NCBI GenBank assembly: GCA_019448385.1
Contig: JAGTXO010000013.1
Coordinates: forward strand, 1-64,000
Reading direction: 5' to 3'
Source: Diacronema lutheri
Taxonomy: Eukaryota > Haptophyta > Pavlovophyceae > Pavlovales > Pavlovaceae
Length of the DNA: 64,000 bases
The translations under genes and the position numbers were made by a program. The notes beneath the pieces are model-generated. The model was not told the origin of the DNA and made no database searches. It saw only the letters and a list, made by a program, of their open reading frames with translations. The number at the start of each line of letters is the position of its first letter. Position 1 is the first letter of the stretch. This document shows, in pieces, positions 31,712 to 41,012 of this stretch.

Positions 31712-34700
31712 ATGCTCGCCGAGGCGGGGCGCGCGCGCGCACCGCCGGCTGCGTCGCGCGCGCCGTGCACGCTCGAGGTGGGCGGCTCGCCGTCGTCGCT
31801 CTCCATCTCGGGCGACGGCCTGCGCGTCGTCGTCGGCTGCCGCGAGTCGCTCAGGGTGGTCAACGTGAGCGGCGAGCGGCTCGTCGAGGAGACGTCGATC
31901 ATGGTCGACCCGGCGCGCAAGAACTACGCGTCGACGGACGTTGCGTGGCACAAGCACGACGCCTTCCCCGGCCTGATTGCGATGGGCACGACCACCGGCA
32001 CCGTCTGCCTGTGGAACCTCGCCAAGCCGTCGCAGCTCGAGCGCACGATCAAGAACGGGCACGCGCGCAATGTGAGCCGCGTGACGTGGTCGCAGCTGTG
32101 CCCGTCGTTGCTGCTCACCGCATCGCTCGACCTGCACCAGCAGGTGCGCCTGTGGGAGTGGAAGGCGCCGGGCAAGGCGACGTGGGTCTGCTCGTGCGCC
32201 GACGGCGTGCGCGACGTGCAGTTCGACCCCTTCAAGGAGTCGCGCTTTGCGGCCGCGCTCGAGAACGGGATCGTCGAGCTGTGGGACATTCGGATGGGCC
32301 GCGCGCCCGAGCGCGTCTTCCACGCGCACCAGGGCCCGCTTCACTGCGTCGACTGGCACCCCGCCGAGTCGGGCATCCTCGCGACGTGCTCGCGCGACCG
32401 CACGATTAAAATCTGGGCGTCCGACCAGCCGCCGCCGGGCTCCCTCGCCTTCGCCGCGGCGGCGGCGGCGGAGGGCGGCTCGGCCGCCGCGCCCGCCGCG
32501 CACGCCGCACCCGCCGCGTCTGCGTCTGCCGGTCCATCCGAACGGCTGGCTCCGAGCAGCTGGGCGGTACGACCGCTCCACGTCTTCCCAACAGCGGCGA
32601 GCGTTGGCCTGGCAATATGGCGGCCCGGCCCGCATGCGTCGCAGCTGGGCGCGTGCGCGACGGCGGGCGACGCGCGCATCTCAGTGTGGGACGCGCGTGT
32701 GCCGCACGTGCCCGTGCGGCTCATCCATGGCGGCGGTGGTGGCGGTGCGTGTGGCGCGGGCGGAGGCGGAGGCGGGGGCGGAGGCGGGGCTGGCCGCGGC
32801 AGCGGCGCGGCTGCGGCGGACGGTGCAAGCAGTGTGGGCGGTGCTATGCCTGCCGCGTTCCTCTGGTCGAAGGATGGCGAGAGCCTGATCTGGTGCACGC
32901 GCGAGGGACCCGCCGCCGTCACGCGCCGCGCGCTCGCACCTGCGCCCGCGCCGCGCGCCGGCGTTCGTCCCGCGCTCGCCGCCGCCGGGCGTGCCGCGCG
33001 CGCCGACGCGCACCGGGCGGCGCAGCTCGACGCGGAGGAGCGCGAGTGCCCGCATCGCTCGCTGCCAAACACGGCGATCGCCTGGGCGCGCGACGACGCG
33101 CTCACGTGCGCGCACTCGCCCATAGACCGAGACATTGCCCACGCGCCTCTGCTGCTCCAACCGATTGAAGCGAGCGGCGGCGGCGGCGGCGGTGGCGGCG
33201 GCGGTGGCTGCGGCGGCGGCGGCAGTGGCGGCGGTGGCGGCAGCGGCGGCGGTGGCGGCGGCGGTGGCGGCGGCGGCTGCTGCTGCGGTGGGGTGGCCGC
33301 GGGCGGCGCGCGCGCGGGCGCCGAGCGCGGCGGCTTTTTCGCGGCGCTCGAGGCGTGGCAGGGCGCCGCAGCGGCGGTGGCCGCGTCGCACGCCAACCGC
33401 CCGCCGCCACCGCCACCGTGGTCATCGCACCACGCGCCAGCAGCGAGCAGCGTTGTCGGTGTGGCGGCAGGCGGCAGTGGCGCCGGCGTGGCCGGCTCCG
33501 CGTCTCGCCTCACGCCTCCATTGAGCGCCGCATTGAGTCACACCGCGGCGGCCGCCGCCGCTGCCGCCGCCGCCATGGCGAGCGTGTGTGGCGGCCATGG
33601 CCGGCCCTTCGCTGTGCACACGGCGGTGAGCGCGCAGTGGGTGGACGCTGAACCGCTGCCAATGCCGCTGCCGCTGCCGCTGCCGCCGCCACATGGGAGC
33701 GCCACACGCGCGGCGCCGGGCGAGCGCGCATCAACCGGCGACGTCGCTCGCGCGGCCGACGCGCGTCCGGATTGGCCTTCGCTCGAGCGGCCGCCCAGCG
33801 GCTCGAGCGTTCGTCTGCCAAGCGGCGAGCCGCAGGGTCTGGTCGAGGTGCTTGCGCGCAACTATTGGCTCACGCTGCCCGCGCTGTCGCACGGCGGGCA
33901 GGCCGGTGACGCGGGCGGCGGGTGCGCGGGCGAGGGCGAGGGCGAGGGCGCGGGCGAGGGCGCGGGCGAGGGCGCGAGCGAGGGCAGGGGCGGGGCCCCG
34001 TCGGGCGTGCGCGCGGTCGCGCGCGTCTGCGCGCATAACGGGCGTGTGGCTGCGCGGGCTGGCGCGCCGCAGCTCGCGCTCAGCTGGCGTCTCGTCGCGC
34101 GCGTCGTCGCCGCGCTCGCCGCCGCTCCGGGCGCGGATCCTACCGGGCCCCGCAGCGATGGCTGCGCCGTCCCCGCAGCGTCGCCGCCAGCGCGTGGCGC
34201 TAGCGCCGAGCGGTGGGCGGGAGCGACAGCCATCGTGGGGTGCGTGCGGCCTTGCGCTGCACTCGGCGGGGGCGGCGCGGCCGAGGGAGGCGGGTCGAAG
34301 GGAGGCGGCGACGGCGCTGACTGGGAGGAAGGCGCTGACTGGGAGGTGGGCGCTGACTGGGGCGCTGACTGGGAGGTGGGCGCTGACTGGGAGGTGGGCG
34401 CTGACTGGGAGGCGGGCGCTGACTGGGAGGAGGGCGCTGACTGGGAGGAGGGCGCTGACTGGGAGGAGCGCGAGTGCGAGCGCGACGGACCGCCGCACGC
34501 CGGCGACGGTGCGGGCACGGCACGTACGCTCGCGCGCGACGCGGCGGTTTCGGCGGTTTCGGCGGTTTCGTGCGCCGCCGCTGGCGCCGCGCTCGCGAGC
34601 AGCACCGCCATCGTTGGCGCGCGCGGTGCGGCCATCGCGCAGCGCACCAACGACACCGCCGGCGGCTGCGTGCTGGCCGCGCCGGCGGCGTGGGGTGGCC

Positions 34701-35584
34701 GCGTCTGCCTGCCGTGCGCCGCTCCGCTCCCGCTCCGCCCAACCGGCGCGGAGGCGGCCGCAGCCGCAGAGCTCCAACGGACGAGGCGCACGCTCAGCTT
34801 GCGCGTGCGCCAGGCGGCGGCCGGGCTGACGCTCGCCGCGGCCCTCGGCGAGCCGCGCGGCGCCGTGGGCGTCGATCGAGCGGCTGACGGCGACGGCGCG
34901 CCAATCGGCACCCCGTCCGGCGCCGCCCCGCCGCCGTCCGGACCGGACGCGCCCGCCGCACACGCCTCGGCGGGCGGCGGCGGCCTGGCGCGCGCGTACG
35001 TGCGCGCGCTCCTCGACGGTCTGAGCGCGCGTGGCGACGTGCAATCGTGCGCCATGCTCTGCGCCGTGCTGCAGCAGCCGCGCGGCGGTGCGCACACGGC
35101 GCAGCTTGTGGAGTCGCGCGCGGCCGCCAGCTGGGTGCGCGCGTACGTCGACCTGTTGCACCGGCTGCAGCTCTTCTGCGCGGCCGCCGAGCTCATTCGC
35201 TGCGCGGCGGATGCGCACACGAGCGAGCTCTCACAGCTGTCGACAACGGTCGGGTTGCGCTGCGGGCTGTGCGATGCAACCCTCCCGTCGAGCGGCCCGC
35301 CGCGCTGCGCGCGCTGCGCGCCGCCGGCGGGCGTCGTGCGGCTGCCGCGCGAGTGCGGCCGCTGCGCGCTCTGCCGCCAGCCGGTGCGCGGCGTGTACGC
35401 GTGGTGCGTCGGCTGTGGGCACGGCGGGCACGTCGCGCACATGCGCGAGTGGTTTGCGCACGCGGACGCGCAGTGCCCCGCCGCGTGCGGCCACCGCTGC
35501 ACCGCGTGGCAAGGCGCGCCTACGCCGCCGCGCCGGCAGGTGGGCGGCAGCGCTGGCGGCGGTGAGCGCGATGCGGGCAGCTGA
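31712..35584 (+). CDS. WDR24: GATOR2 subunit WDR24 (SEA2 type)
   Basis: A single exon codes 1290 residues from the ATG at 31712 (MLAEAGRARAPP). The N-terminal ~340 residues are WD40 repeats with family-typical words: GTVCLWNLAKPSQ, LTASLDLHQQVRLWEW, VRDVQFDPFKESRFAAALEN, HCVDWHPAESGILATCSRDR. The C-terminus is the Cys/His zinc module shared by SEA/GATOR2 subunits: CGLC, CARC, CGRCALC, WCVGCGHGGH, CPAACGHRC. In yeast and animals the complex relays amino-acid status to TORC1 at the lysosome or vacuole. This copy is longer than usual because of Gly-rich runs (~residues 490-540) and nine 6-residue GADWEE-type repeats. The absence of introns in a 3.9-kb gene is notable beside its multi-exon neighbours. 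Confidence 0.92.
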   Translation: MLAEAGRARAPPAASRAPCTLEVGGSPSSLSISGDGLRVVVGCRESLRVVNVSGERLVEETSIMVDPARKNYASTDVAWHKHDAFPGLIAMGTTTGTVCLWNLAKPSQLERTIKNGHARNVSRVTWSQLCPSLLLTASLDLHQQVRLWEWKAPGKATWVCSCADGVRDVQFDPFKESRFAAALENGIVELWDIRMGRAPERVFHAHQGPLHCVDWHPAESGILATCSRDRTIKIWASDQPPPGSLAFAAAAAAEGGSAAAPAAHAAPAASASAGPSERLAPSSWAVRPLHVFPTAASVGLAIWRPGPHASQLGACATAGDARISVWDARVPHVPVRLIHGGGGGGACGAGGGGGGGGGGAGRGSGAAAADGASSVGGAMPAAFLWSKDGESLIWCTREGPAAVTRRALAPAPAPRAGVRPALAAAGRAARADAHRAAQLDAEERECPHRSLPNTAIAWARDDALTCAHSPIDRDIAHAPLLLQPIEASGGGGGGGGGGGCGGGGSGGGGGSGGGGGGGGGGGCCCGGVAAGGARAGAERGGFFAALEAWQGAAAAVAASHANRPPPPPPWSSHHAPAASSVVGVAAGGSGAGVAGSASRLTPPLSAALSHTAAAAAAAAAAMASVCGGHGRPFAVHTAVSAQWVDAEPLPMPLPLPLPPPHGSATRAAPGERASTGDVARAADARPDWPSLERPPSGSSVRLPSGEPQGLVEVLARNYWLTLPALSHGGQAGDAGGGCAGEGEGEGAGEGAGEGASEGRGGAPSGVRAVARVCAHNGRVAARAGAPQLALSWRLVARVVAALAAAPGADPTGPRSDGCAVPAASPPARGASAERWAGATAIVGCVRPCAALGGGGAAEGGGSKGGGDGADWEEGADWEVGADWGADWEVGADWEVGADWEAGADWEEGADWEEGADWEERECERDGPPHAGDGAGTARTLARDAAVSAVSAVSCAAAGAALASSTAIVGARGAAIAQRTNDTAGGCVLAAPAAWGGRVCLPCAAPLPLRPTGAEAAAAAELQRTRRTLSLRVRQAAAGLTLAAALGEPRGAVGVDRAADGDGAPIGTPSGAAPPPSGPDAPAAHASAGGGGLARAYVRALLDGLSARGDVQSCAMLCAVLQQPRGGAHTAQLVESRAAASWVRAYVDLLHRLQLFCAAAELIRCAADAHTSELSQLSTTVGLRCGLCDATLPSSGPPRCARCAPPAGVVRLPRECGRCALCRQPVRGVYAWCVGCGHGGHVAHMREWFAHADAQCPAACGHRCTAWQGAPTPPRRQVGGSAGGGERDAGS
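33177..33290. repeat. GGC/GGT-rich poly-Gly coding repeat
   Basis: This trinucleotide-rich stretch codes almost only Gly, with single Cys and Ser interruptions, within WDR24. It separates the WD40 region from the rest of the protein. Confidence 0.85.
34313..34468. repeat. 18-bp coding minisatellite (GADWEE), about nine copies
   Basis: Units of ggcgctgactgggaggag or near variants code GADWEE/GADWEV; one unit is shortened to GADW. It adds an acidic, Trp-containing linker to WDR24. Confidence 0.9.
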
Positions 35585-35651
35585 TGGAGTACGTCTGTGC
35601 CGAAATCTAGTCGCGCCGGGGGGCCTGACTGGCTCTGTGCCTTCCCGACCG

Positions 35652-36302
35652 TCACCCAGCCGCCACGTGCCTCGCCTCGAGCTCTGCGAGGAGGCCGTCC
35701 AGGTCGAGCGCGTCGAGCGCGCGCTCCATCGTTGGCGCTATTTCGGGGCCGGGCGTCGCGCCGGCTCGCGCGTCGGCTCGCGCGCCAGCCGCGCGCGGCG
35801 GCACGTGGTCATCCGTTGGCCGGCGCGGAGCAGCTTCAGCCCGCGGCGACGACGGGACTTGCGCGCCGCGTCGATGCTGATCCGTGGGCCCCACAACCGC
35901 GCCGCTTTGCGAATGGGGTGCGACGGCGCTCGCCGCGTTGCAAGGCGCGCCGCAAACGCCGCGCTCGGGCTCGGCCGCGTCGACGACGGCGTCACGAGCG
36001 CGCGACGGCGCGGCGGGCGCGAGCAGCCGGCGGCGGTAAAATTCGCACGCGCCCGCGTCCACGCACGCCCAGCGCTCGCGCAGGGCCTGGGCACTGACAT
36101 CCGCGGGCGACACCGCGCCGCTGCTCACGCCCGACGTGGCGATGCATTCGGCGTAGTGCTGCATGTCGGCAGCCACGGCGTCCCAATCGAACTGGCGCCT
36201 TCGCACGCTGAGCCTGAGCATGTAGTCGAGATCCTCACTCCACGCCTCCGCCTGTTGCCTCGTGGTGTCGAGCTGCCCCTCCGCCCAAAACCACGACGCC
36301 AT
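35652..36302 (-). CDS. Unknown protein with Myb/SANT-like N-terminus
   Basis: The protein has 216 residues from the ATG at 36302 (MASWFWAEGQLDTTRQQAEA). Residues ~18-85 (AWSEDLDYMLRLSVRRRQFD, WDAVAADMQHYAE, ALRERWACVDAGA) have the Trp/acidic and 'RW..VD' spacing of a Myb/SANT-like helical fold. The middle is Ala/Pro/Arg-rich and disordered, and the C-terminus has a short helix (ALDALDLDGLLAELEARH). I do not recognise an orthologue. It lies tail-to-tail with WDR24 (67 bp) and head-to-head with the next small gene (91 bp between ATGs). DNA binding is only a possibility. Confidence 0.65.
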   Translation of the reverse strand: MASWFWAEGQLDTTRQQAEAWSEDLDYMLRLSVRRRQFDWDAVAADMQHYAECIATSGVSSGAVSPADVSAQALRERWACVDAGACEFYRRRLLAPAAPSRARDAVVDAAEPERGVCGAPCNAASAVAPHSQSGAVVGPTDQHRRGAQVPSSPRAEAAPRRPTDDHVPPRAAGARADARAGATPGPEIAPTMERALDALDLDGLLAELEARHVAAG

Positions 36303-36393
36303 CGTTCCAAGGTGTCGGCGACTGCCAGTTGGTGCTCCGGCAAGCAGAGCAATCTTCCTTGTGGATCAAAACCGCCCGGCGAGAAGAGGAGGG

Positions 36394-36771
36394 ATGGCCT
36401 TCTTCTCGCGGTTTGCGATGATGGACGCGATGGCCGACGCGCTCGGCTACCACCAGCGCGCCTACCAGCATGACATGCGCTTCGCACATCCCGATCTCCT
36501 CGTTGGAGCGCCCACGACGCACGCGGCGCCCGGTGCGCCGCAACCTGCCGGCGGCCTCATCCCGCCGCACGTCGGCGGCGCGTCTGGTGCTGAGCGCCAG
36601 CCTGGTCACGAGCGCAAGCGCTCACGTGACGACTCGGTTGGCGTATGCGATGGCCGACGCGTGTCGCTCAAGGCCGCGGACCCGGAGTGCGGCTTTGGCG
36701 CGCGTTATCGCGCGCCAGCGCAGCGCCACGTCCAATTCCAGGACGTGGCCTTAAGCGACACACGGAGCTGA
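36394..36771 (+). CDS. Small hypothetical protein
   Basis: The protein has 125 residues from the ATG at 36394 (MAFFSRFAMMDAMADALGYH). The first ~40 residues form a likely amphipathic helix (MMDAMADALGYHQRAYQHDM) and the rest is low-complexity with a basic patch (ERKRSRDD) that could be a nuclear signal. I recognise no family. Support comes from an ATG placed just beyond a short divergent spacer and from a non-GC-driven composition (Met, Phe, His and Tyr near the start). The frame is open upstream of the ATG too, so a longer N-terminus cannot be excluded. Confidence 0.5.
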   Translation: MAFFSRFAMMDAMADALGYHQRAYQHDMRFAHPDLLVGAPTTHAAPGAPQPAGGLIPPHVGGASGAERQPGHERKRSRDDSVGVCDGRRVSLKAADPECGFGARYRAPAQRHVQFQDVALSDTRS

Positions 36772-36789
36772 CCCCCCCGAGAGGGGGAG
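36772..36789. terminator. Hairpin directly after a stop codon
   Basis: CCCCCCCGAGAGGGGGAGG starts right after the TGA of the preceding small gene, giving a C5-7/G5 stem with a 4-6-base loop. It may act in 3' end formation or be chance. Confidence 0.35.
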
Positions 36790-37021
36790 GGTGTTGTTGC
36801 GGCTGAACCGATACGCAAGCGTGTCGCGTCGCGCGGCACGCTTCGGTGCGGAGGCGTCAGTGTGAGCCTCACCAGAGTTCGCCAAGGACAGGTCCATGTG
36901 GGCGCAAAGTCGCGGCCACGCGCGCGAGCGGGCGGCCTGGCGTGGCAACGCCATTCGGCCGCACGGAAAGAGCGCCGAGCGGCGCAAGGGGTGCGGTCAG
37001 CTGAGTCCCCGCTGTCTACAG

Positions 37022-37712
37022 TCAGCTATCTGGCCGTGCCTTGCCGCCGCCTGACGCAGCAGCGCACGTGTCGTCCTCACAGCCGCTGCCAGCTGCCCTC
37101 GAACCGGCGTCCGCACCGCCCTTTGCGCGCTCACCCGCCAGCCGCAGCTGCGCCGTCGCCCGCGCGTCCGAACCGCGCGCCGGCTCGGCGGCCCCGTCCG
37201 TCGCCGCGCCCACGTCAGAGGGGAGCGGCTCACCGTGTGACGCGGCCCGGTCGATTGCTGCGCCCGCGTCGTCGCCCGGACTGGCCGTTGTCGTCCACGG
37301 CGCGACGTCGCCGTCCCCTCCGTCGGCGCCGCCATCGTGCTCACCGCCGTGCGCTAGCGGGCTGCGGGCGGGTTGGCTGCTGCGCTCGGGCTCGTCGTCC
37401 AAGCCGTCCCGGAGCTGCCGTGGCGCAAGGTGGAGGGGAAGGCGAGCGGGCGCAGCGGCGGCTGGCTGCGGCGCTGTTGCCTCCGCCCATCCGCCCCCGC
37501 CCTCGCCCTCGCCCCCGCCCCCGCCCTCGCAGTCGTCGTCGTCGTCGCCGTCGTGCAAGCGGCGCTCTGCGTTCTCGCCCGCATCGCCACCGCCGCTGTC
37601 GACGTCGCCATCGCCGTCACCGTCACCGTCACCGTCACCGTCACCGTCACCGTCACCGTCACCGTCAGCGTCACCGTCCGTCGCTTCGTCCCTCCCTGCC
37701 TTGCCCCCGCCC

Positions 37713-37754
<42 letters not shown>

Positions 37755-40415
37755 GGCACGGGCACGCGCGCGCGGCGACGCGGCTCGTCGTCTCCACGCT
37801 CCACGCTCGGCGCGCCGATGGCGCAGGCGTCCGTCTCGCCGGCGGGCGCGGCGGCGGGCGCGGCGGCGGGCGCGGCGGCGGGCGAGGCGGCGGGCGCGGC
37901 GGCGGGCGCGGCGGCGGGCGAGGCGGCGGGCGCGGCGGCGGGCGCGGCCGCCGCCGGCTCGGCGGCGGCGGGCGCGTGTGCGGGCGTTGGCATCGGATCG
38001 AGGTAGGACGGGAACGCAACGCTGAGCGCGTCGGGCGCGGCGAGCGCGACGACGGACGGTGGCAGAAGCGGCAGCAGCCGCGCCAGCTCGCTCGATTCGC
38101 CACCATCGTCGCCGTCACCAGCGCCGCCCGCCCGCGCGTCACCCGCGCCCAGCTCGACCAGCCCCGCCGTGCGCGCGTGTATCGACGCCGGGTCGGCGCC
38201 GTGGCGCACGAGCAGCGCGGCGAGCGCGCTGTGCCCACGGCGGTGCGCGATGCCGAGCGCGGTCTGCCCGCCCGGCGATGCGGCATGCACGTCCGCCTGC
38301 GCGCGCAGCAGCAGCATGGCGGCGTCGCGCTGCCCCGTGTGCGCGGCAAGGAGGAGGGCTGGCAAGCCCGCGCTGCCGCCATCGTCGACGGACGCGCGCG
38401 CCGCGAGCAGCGCGCGCATCGCCGCGAGCGCGCCCGCGTGCGCGGCCGCGCCGAGCGCGGGCACGCCCGACGGCAGCGCCGCCATCGCACGCGCGCCGAG
38501 CGCGAGCAGCGCGCCCACCGCGTCGCCGTGGCCGAGGGCGGCGGCGAGCGCGAGCGGCTCGACGCCGTCGTCGTCGGCGCGCGCGTGCAACGGCACGCGG
38601 TCGGGCGGGAGCGCCACCTTGCCGAGCGCGCCGATCAGCTCGGCGTGCCCGCCCGCCGCCGCCGCCCACATCGCCGAGCGGCCGCGCGGCGGCCTGCGCG
38701 CGCGATCCGAGGGCGGCGGGTCAAGCGCGGCACGCGCGTCGAGCAGCGCGGCGCACACGGCCACGTGGCCGCGCAGCGCGGCGAGCCATAATGGCGACGG
38801 CGCGCCGTCGGCTGGGCGCCACTCAACCGACGCGCCCGCGTCGAGCAGCAGCGCAACGAGCTCGCCGTCGCCGCGCTGCGCGGCCGTGCACAGCGCCGAG
38901 ACGGCGGCGGGCCCCCCACGCCCCCGCTCCTCGTCGGGCGGATCTGCGCCCGCGCCCGCGCGCACGAGCACGAGCGCGACGTCGCACGCGCCCTCGCGCG
39001 CCGACGCCGCGAGCTGCAGCGGGCGCAGGCCGTCCGCGGTGGGCAGGTCGGGAGGGACGCCATGCTGCAGCAGCCACGCCACGTCCTCCGCCTCGCCCGC
39101 CTGGCAGCTGCGCGCACGGGGCGGTGTGAAGGCGGGAAGGGGACGGGGGCGGTGTGAAGGGGGCGGGACGGTGGGAGGGGCGGGCGCGGCGGACGGCGCG
39201 TGGCGGCGCGGCGAAGCGCGCAACGCGCGCACACCACGCCGCGAGCAGGTGGCCGCCGTCCGGGAGGCGCGCGTCGAGGCGGCAGCCCGCGTCGACGAGC
39301 CGCTCGGCAACGTGCGGCTGCGCGGTGCGGCGCGCAAACCACGCGGCGCACAGGCCCGCGCGCGAGGCCACGTTGGCATCGGCCGCACCATCATCGAGCA
39401 GCACGTCGACCATCGCGCTGTGCCGCCTCTCCACCGCGATGAGCAGCGGCGCGCTCCCGCGGAAGGAGGCCTGGTCCGCGTCGGCGCGCGCGGCGATGAG
39501 CGCGCGCGCGATGTCGACGGAGCCGGCGGCGGCAGCCGCGCACAGCGGCGAGACGCCGTCCAGGTCGGTTGCGTGCGGGTCGGCGGCGGCCTCAAGCAGC
39601 AGCGCGACGGCCGCGGCGTGCCCGCCGTGCGCCGCGCGCAGCAGCGGCGTGTGCCCGCGCGCTGTGCTGCGCTCAAGATCGAGCGGCTCCGTGCGCGCCG
39701 CGCCGCCCACGCCTCCGCCGTACGCCGGATGGCCGGTGGCGCGGAGGAGCTCGCGGATCACGTCAGTATGGCCGCCCTTGGCGGCCATGTAGAGCGCCGT
39801 CGAGCCGTCGCGCGACTGCGCGTTGGGCGACGCGCGCAGCTCGAGAAGGCACGCGGCGACCGCCGCGCGGCCCTTCCAGCACGCGACGGCGAGCGCCGTC
39901 GCGCCAACCTTTGAGAGCGCGTCGAGCTCGGCGCCGCCGTCGCGCACGAGGACGGTGGCGACGCCCGATGAGCCGCGCTGCGCCGCCATGTAGAGCGGCA
40001 GCACGCCGTCCGCGAACGGCTGGTTCGCGTCGGCGCCGAGGAGGAGAAGCGCGCGCACCTTGCCCGGGTCGCCCGACGCGACCGCGCCTTGCAGCGCGCT
40101 CGGCGCGCCGTCGGCGCGCGGCGCGAGCGCGGTTGCAAACTCGCCGGTGCGCTCGCGCGCGACTCGCGCGAGCCAGCCGCGCACCTCGCACAGAATGGCG
40201 CCAAACTCGGCGCGTGAGATGCTATCGAGCGAGTGCGCCGACTTGCCGAGCGGCCGCAGCAGCTCGTCGACGCGAGCGCCGAGCTGCTGCTCGATGAGCG
40301 GGTGCCCTACGCCGAGGCGGATGCACAGCTCGGCCGCGCGCGCGCACTGGAGCGTGCCGTCGGCGTTGGCCACCTCGCCGAATACTGCCTCCTCCCCGAG
40401 CTCGAGCTCCGCCAT
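37022..40415 (-). CDS. Ankyrin-repeat protein with acidic low-complexity tail
   Basis: Exons 40415-39235 and 39107-37022 give 1088 residues. The ATG at 40415 begins MAELELGEEAVFGEVANADG. A short helical/EF-hand-like N-terminus (DSISRAEFGAILCEVRGWLA) precedes at least twelve ankyrin repeats, for example DGSTALYMAAKGGHTDVIRE and GGQTALGIAHRRGHSALAAL. The 127-nt intron splits a Cys codon and rebuilds a repeat (LLAAC joined to CQAGEAEDVAWLLQHG). After residue ~780 come (P/S)AAA repeats, an Asp11 run and DGDGDG repeats coded by simple-sequence DNA. Ankyrin arrays are protein-binding scaffolds; partners are unknown. It is head-to-head with a cupin gene, with only 37 bp between start codons. Confidence 0.88.
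37618..37756. repeat. Simple repeats coding (DG)n and poly-Asp
   Basis: (CACCGT)n at about 37618-37675 codes Asp-Gly pairs on the minus strand. (GTC)n at about 37720-37756 codes a run of Asp. Both are in the tail of the ankyrin gene. Confidence 0.9.
37848..37950. repeat. GGCGGGCGC-type repeats coding Pro-Ala
   Basis: Twelve-base units (ggcggcgggcgc, some with gag) code PAAA/SPAAA blocks in the ankyrin protein, arranged in 36-bp higher-order groups. Confidence 0.85.
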
Positions 40416-40452
40416 GCAACGGGCTGCGGGCACGCGCGGGAAAAGCCGAACA

Positions 40453-40983
40453 ATGTCGAAGATGGGCTGCCCATTCCCGCACACGGCGCGCGACCAGGTG
40501 TGGCTCGCCGCGGGGATTGGCGTCGGCGTGGGCATCGCGTGGATGCTCCGCGCGCGCGATGGCTGGGATCGCGCGTCGACGCTCGGCCCGTGCGTGCTCC
40601 GCGAGCCGCCGACCGTCGTGCGCACGGCCGCGCTCGCCGTCACCGAGATGGCCGGCGGCGCGAGCAACGGCGAGCCTCGCCTGAGCATCGCGCACGTGAA
40701 GGTGGTCGCCGCCACGACCGAGGCCATCCAGGTGCCGGCCTTTGACGAGTACGTCGTCATCCTCTCGGGCGCGATGCACGTCGACGTCGGGCACGCCGAC
40801 GCCTCGCTCCGCCCTGCGCGCCACAAGCGCGCCGAGCCGGCCGTCCTCGCCGCCTCAGCCGGCCAGACGCTCTGGCTGCCGCGTGGCCAGCGCTACCGCT
40901 ACTGGTTCGCGGGGCCGTGCGAGTATGTCGCCGTGTGCATGCCCGCCTTTCACCCGCGGCTCGCCAATGTGCAGCCGCACTAG
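40453..40983 (+). CDS. Membrane-anchored cupin-like protein
   Basis: The protein has 176 residues from the ATG at 40453 (MSKMGCPFPHTARDQVWLAA); a Met at 40462 is an alternative. Residues ~16-32 (AAGIGVGVGIAWML) form a hydrophobic anchor. The remainder matches a single cupin barrel: FDEYVVILSGAMHVDVGHAD, then PAVLAASAGQTLWLPRGQRY and CEYVAVCMPAF. The classic metal-binding His residues of cupin motif 1 are not obvious, so enzymatic activity is uncertain; the form recalls EutQ-like or small-molecule-sensing cupins. It ends 29 bp from the convergent ketoreductase gene. Confidence 0.75.
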   Translation: MSKMGCPFPHTARDQVWLAAGIGVGVGIAWMLRARDGWDRASTLGPCVLREPPTVVRTAALAVTEMAGGASNGEPRLSIAHVKVVAATTEAIQVPAFDEYVVILSGAMHVDVGHADASLRPARHKRAEPAVLAASAGQTLWLPRGQRYRYWFAGPCEYVAVCMPAFHPRLANVQPH

Positions 40984-41012
40984 CCGCGTGCTCCAGGCTC
41001 GGCCGGTGGCCT

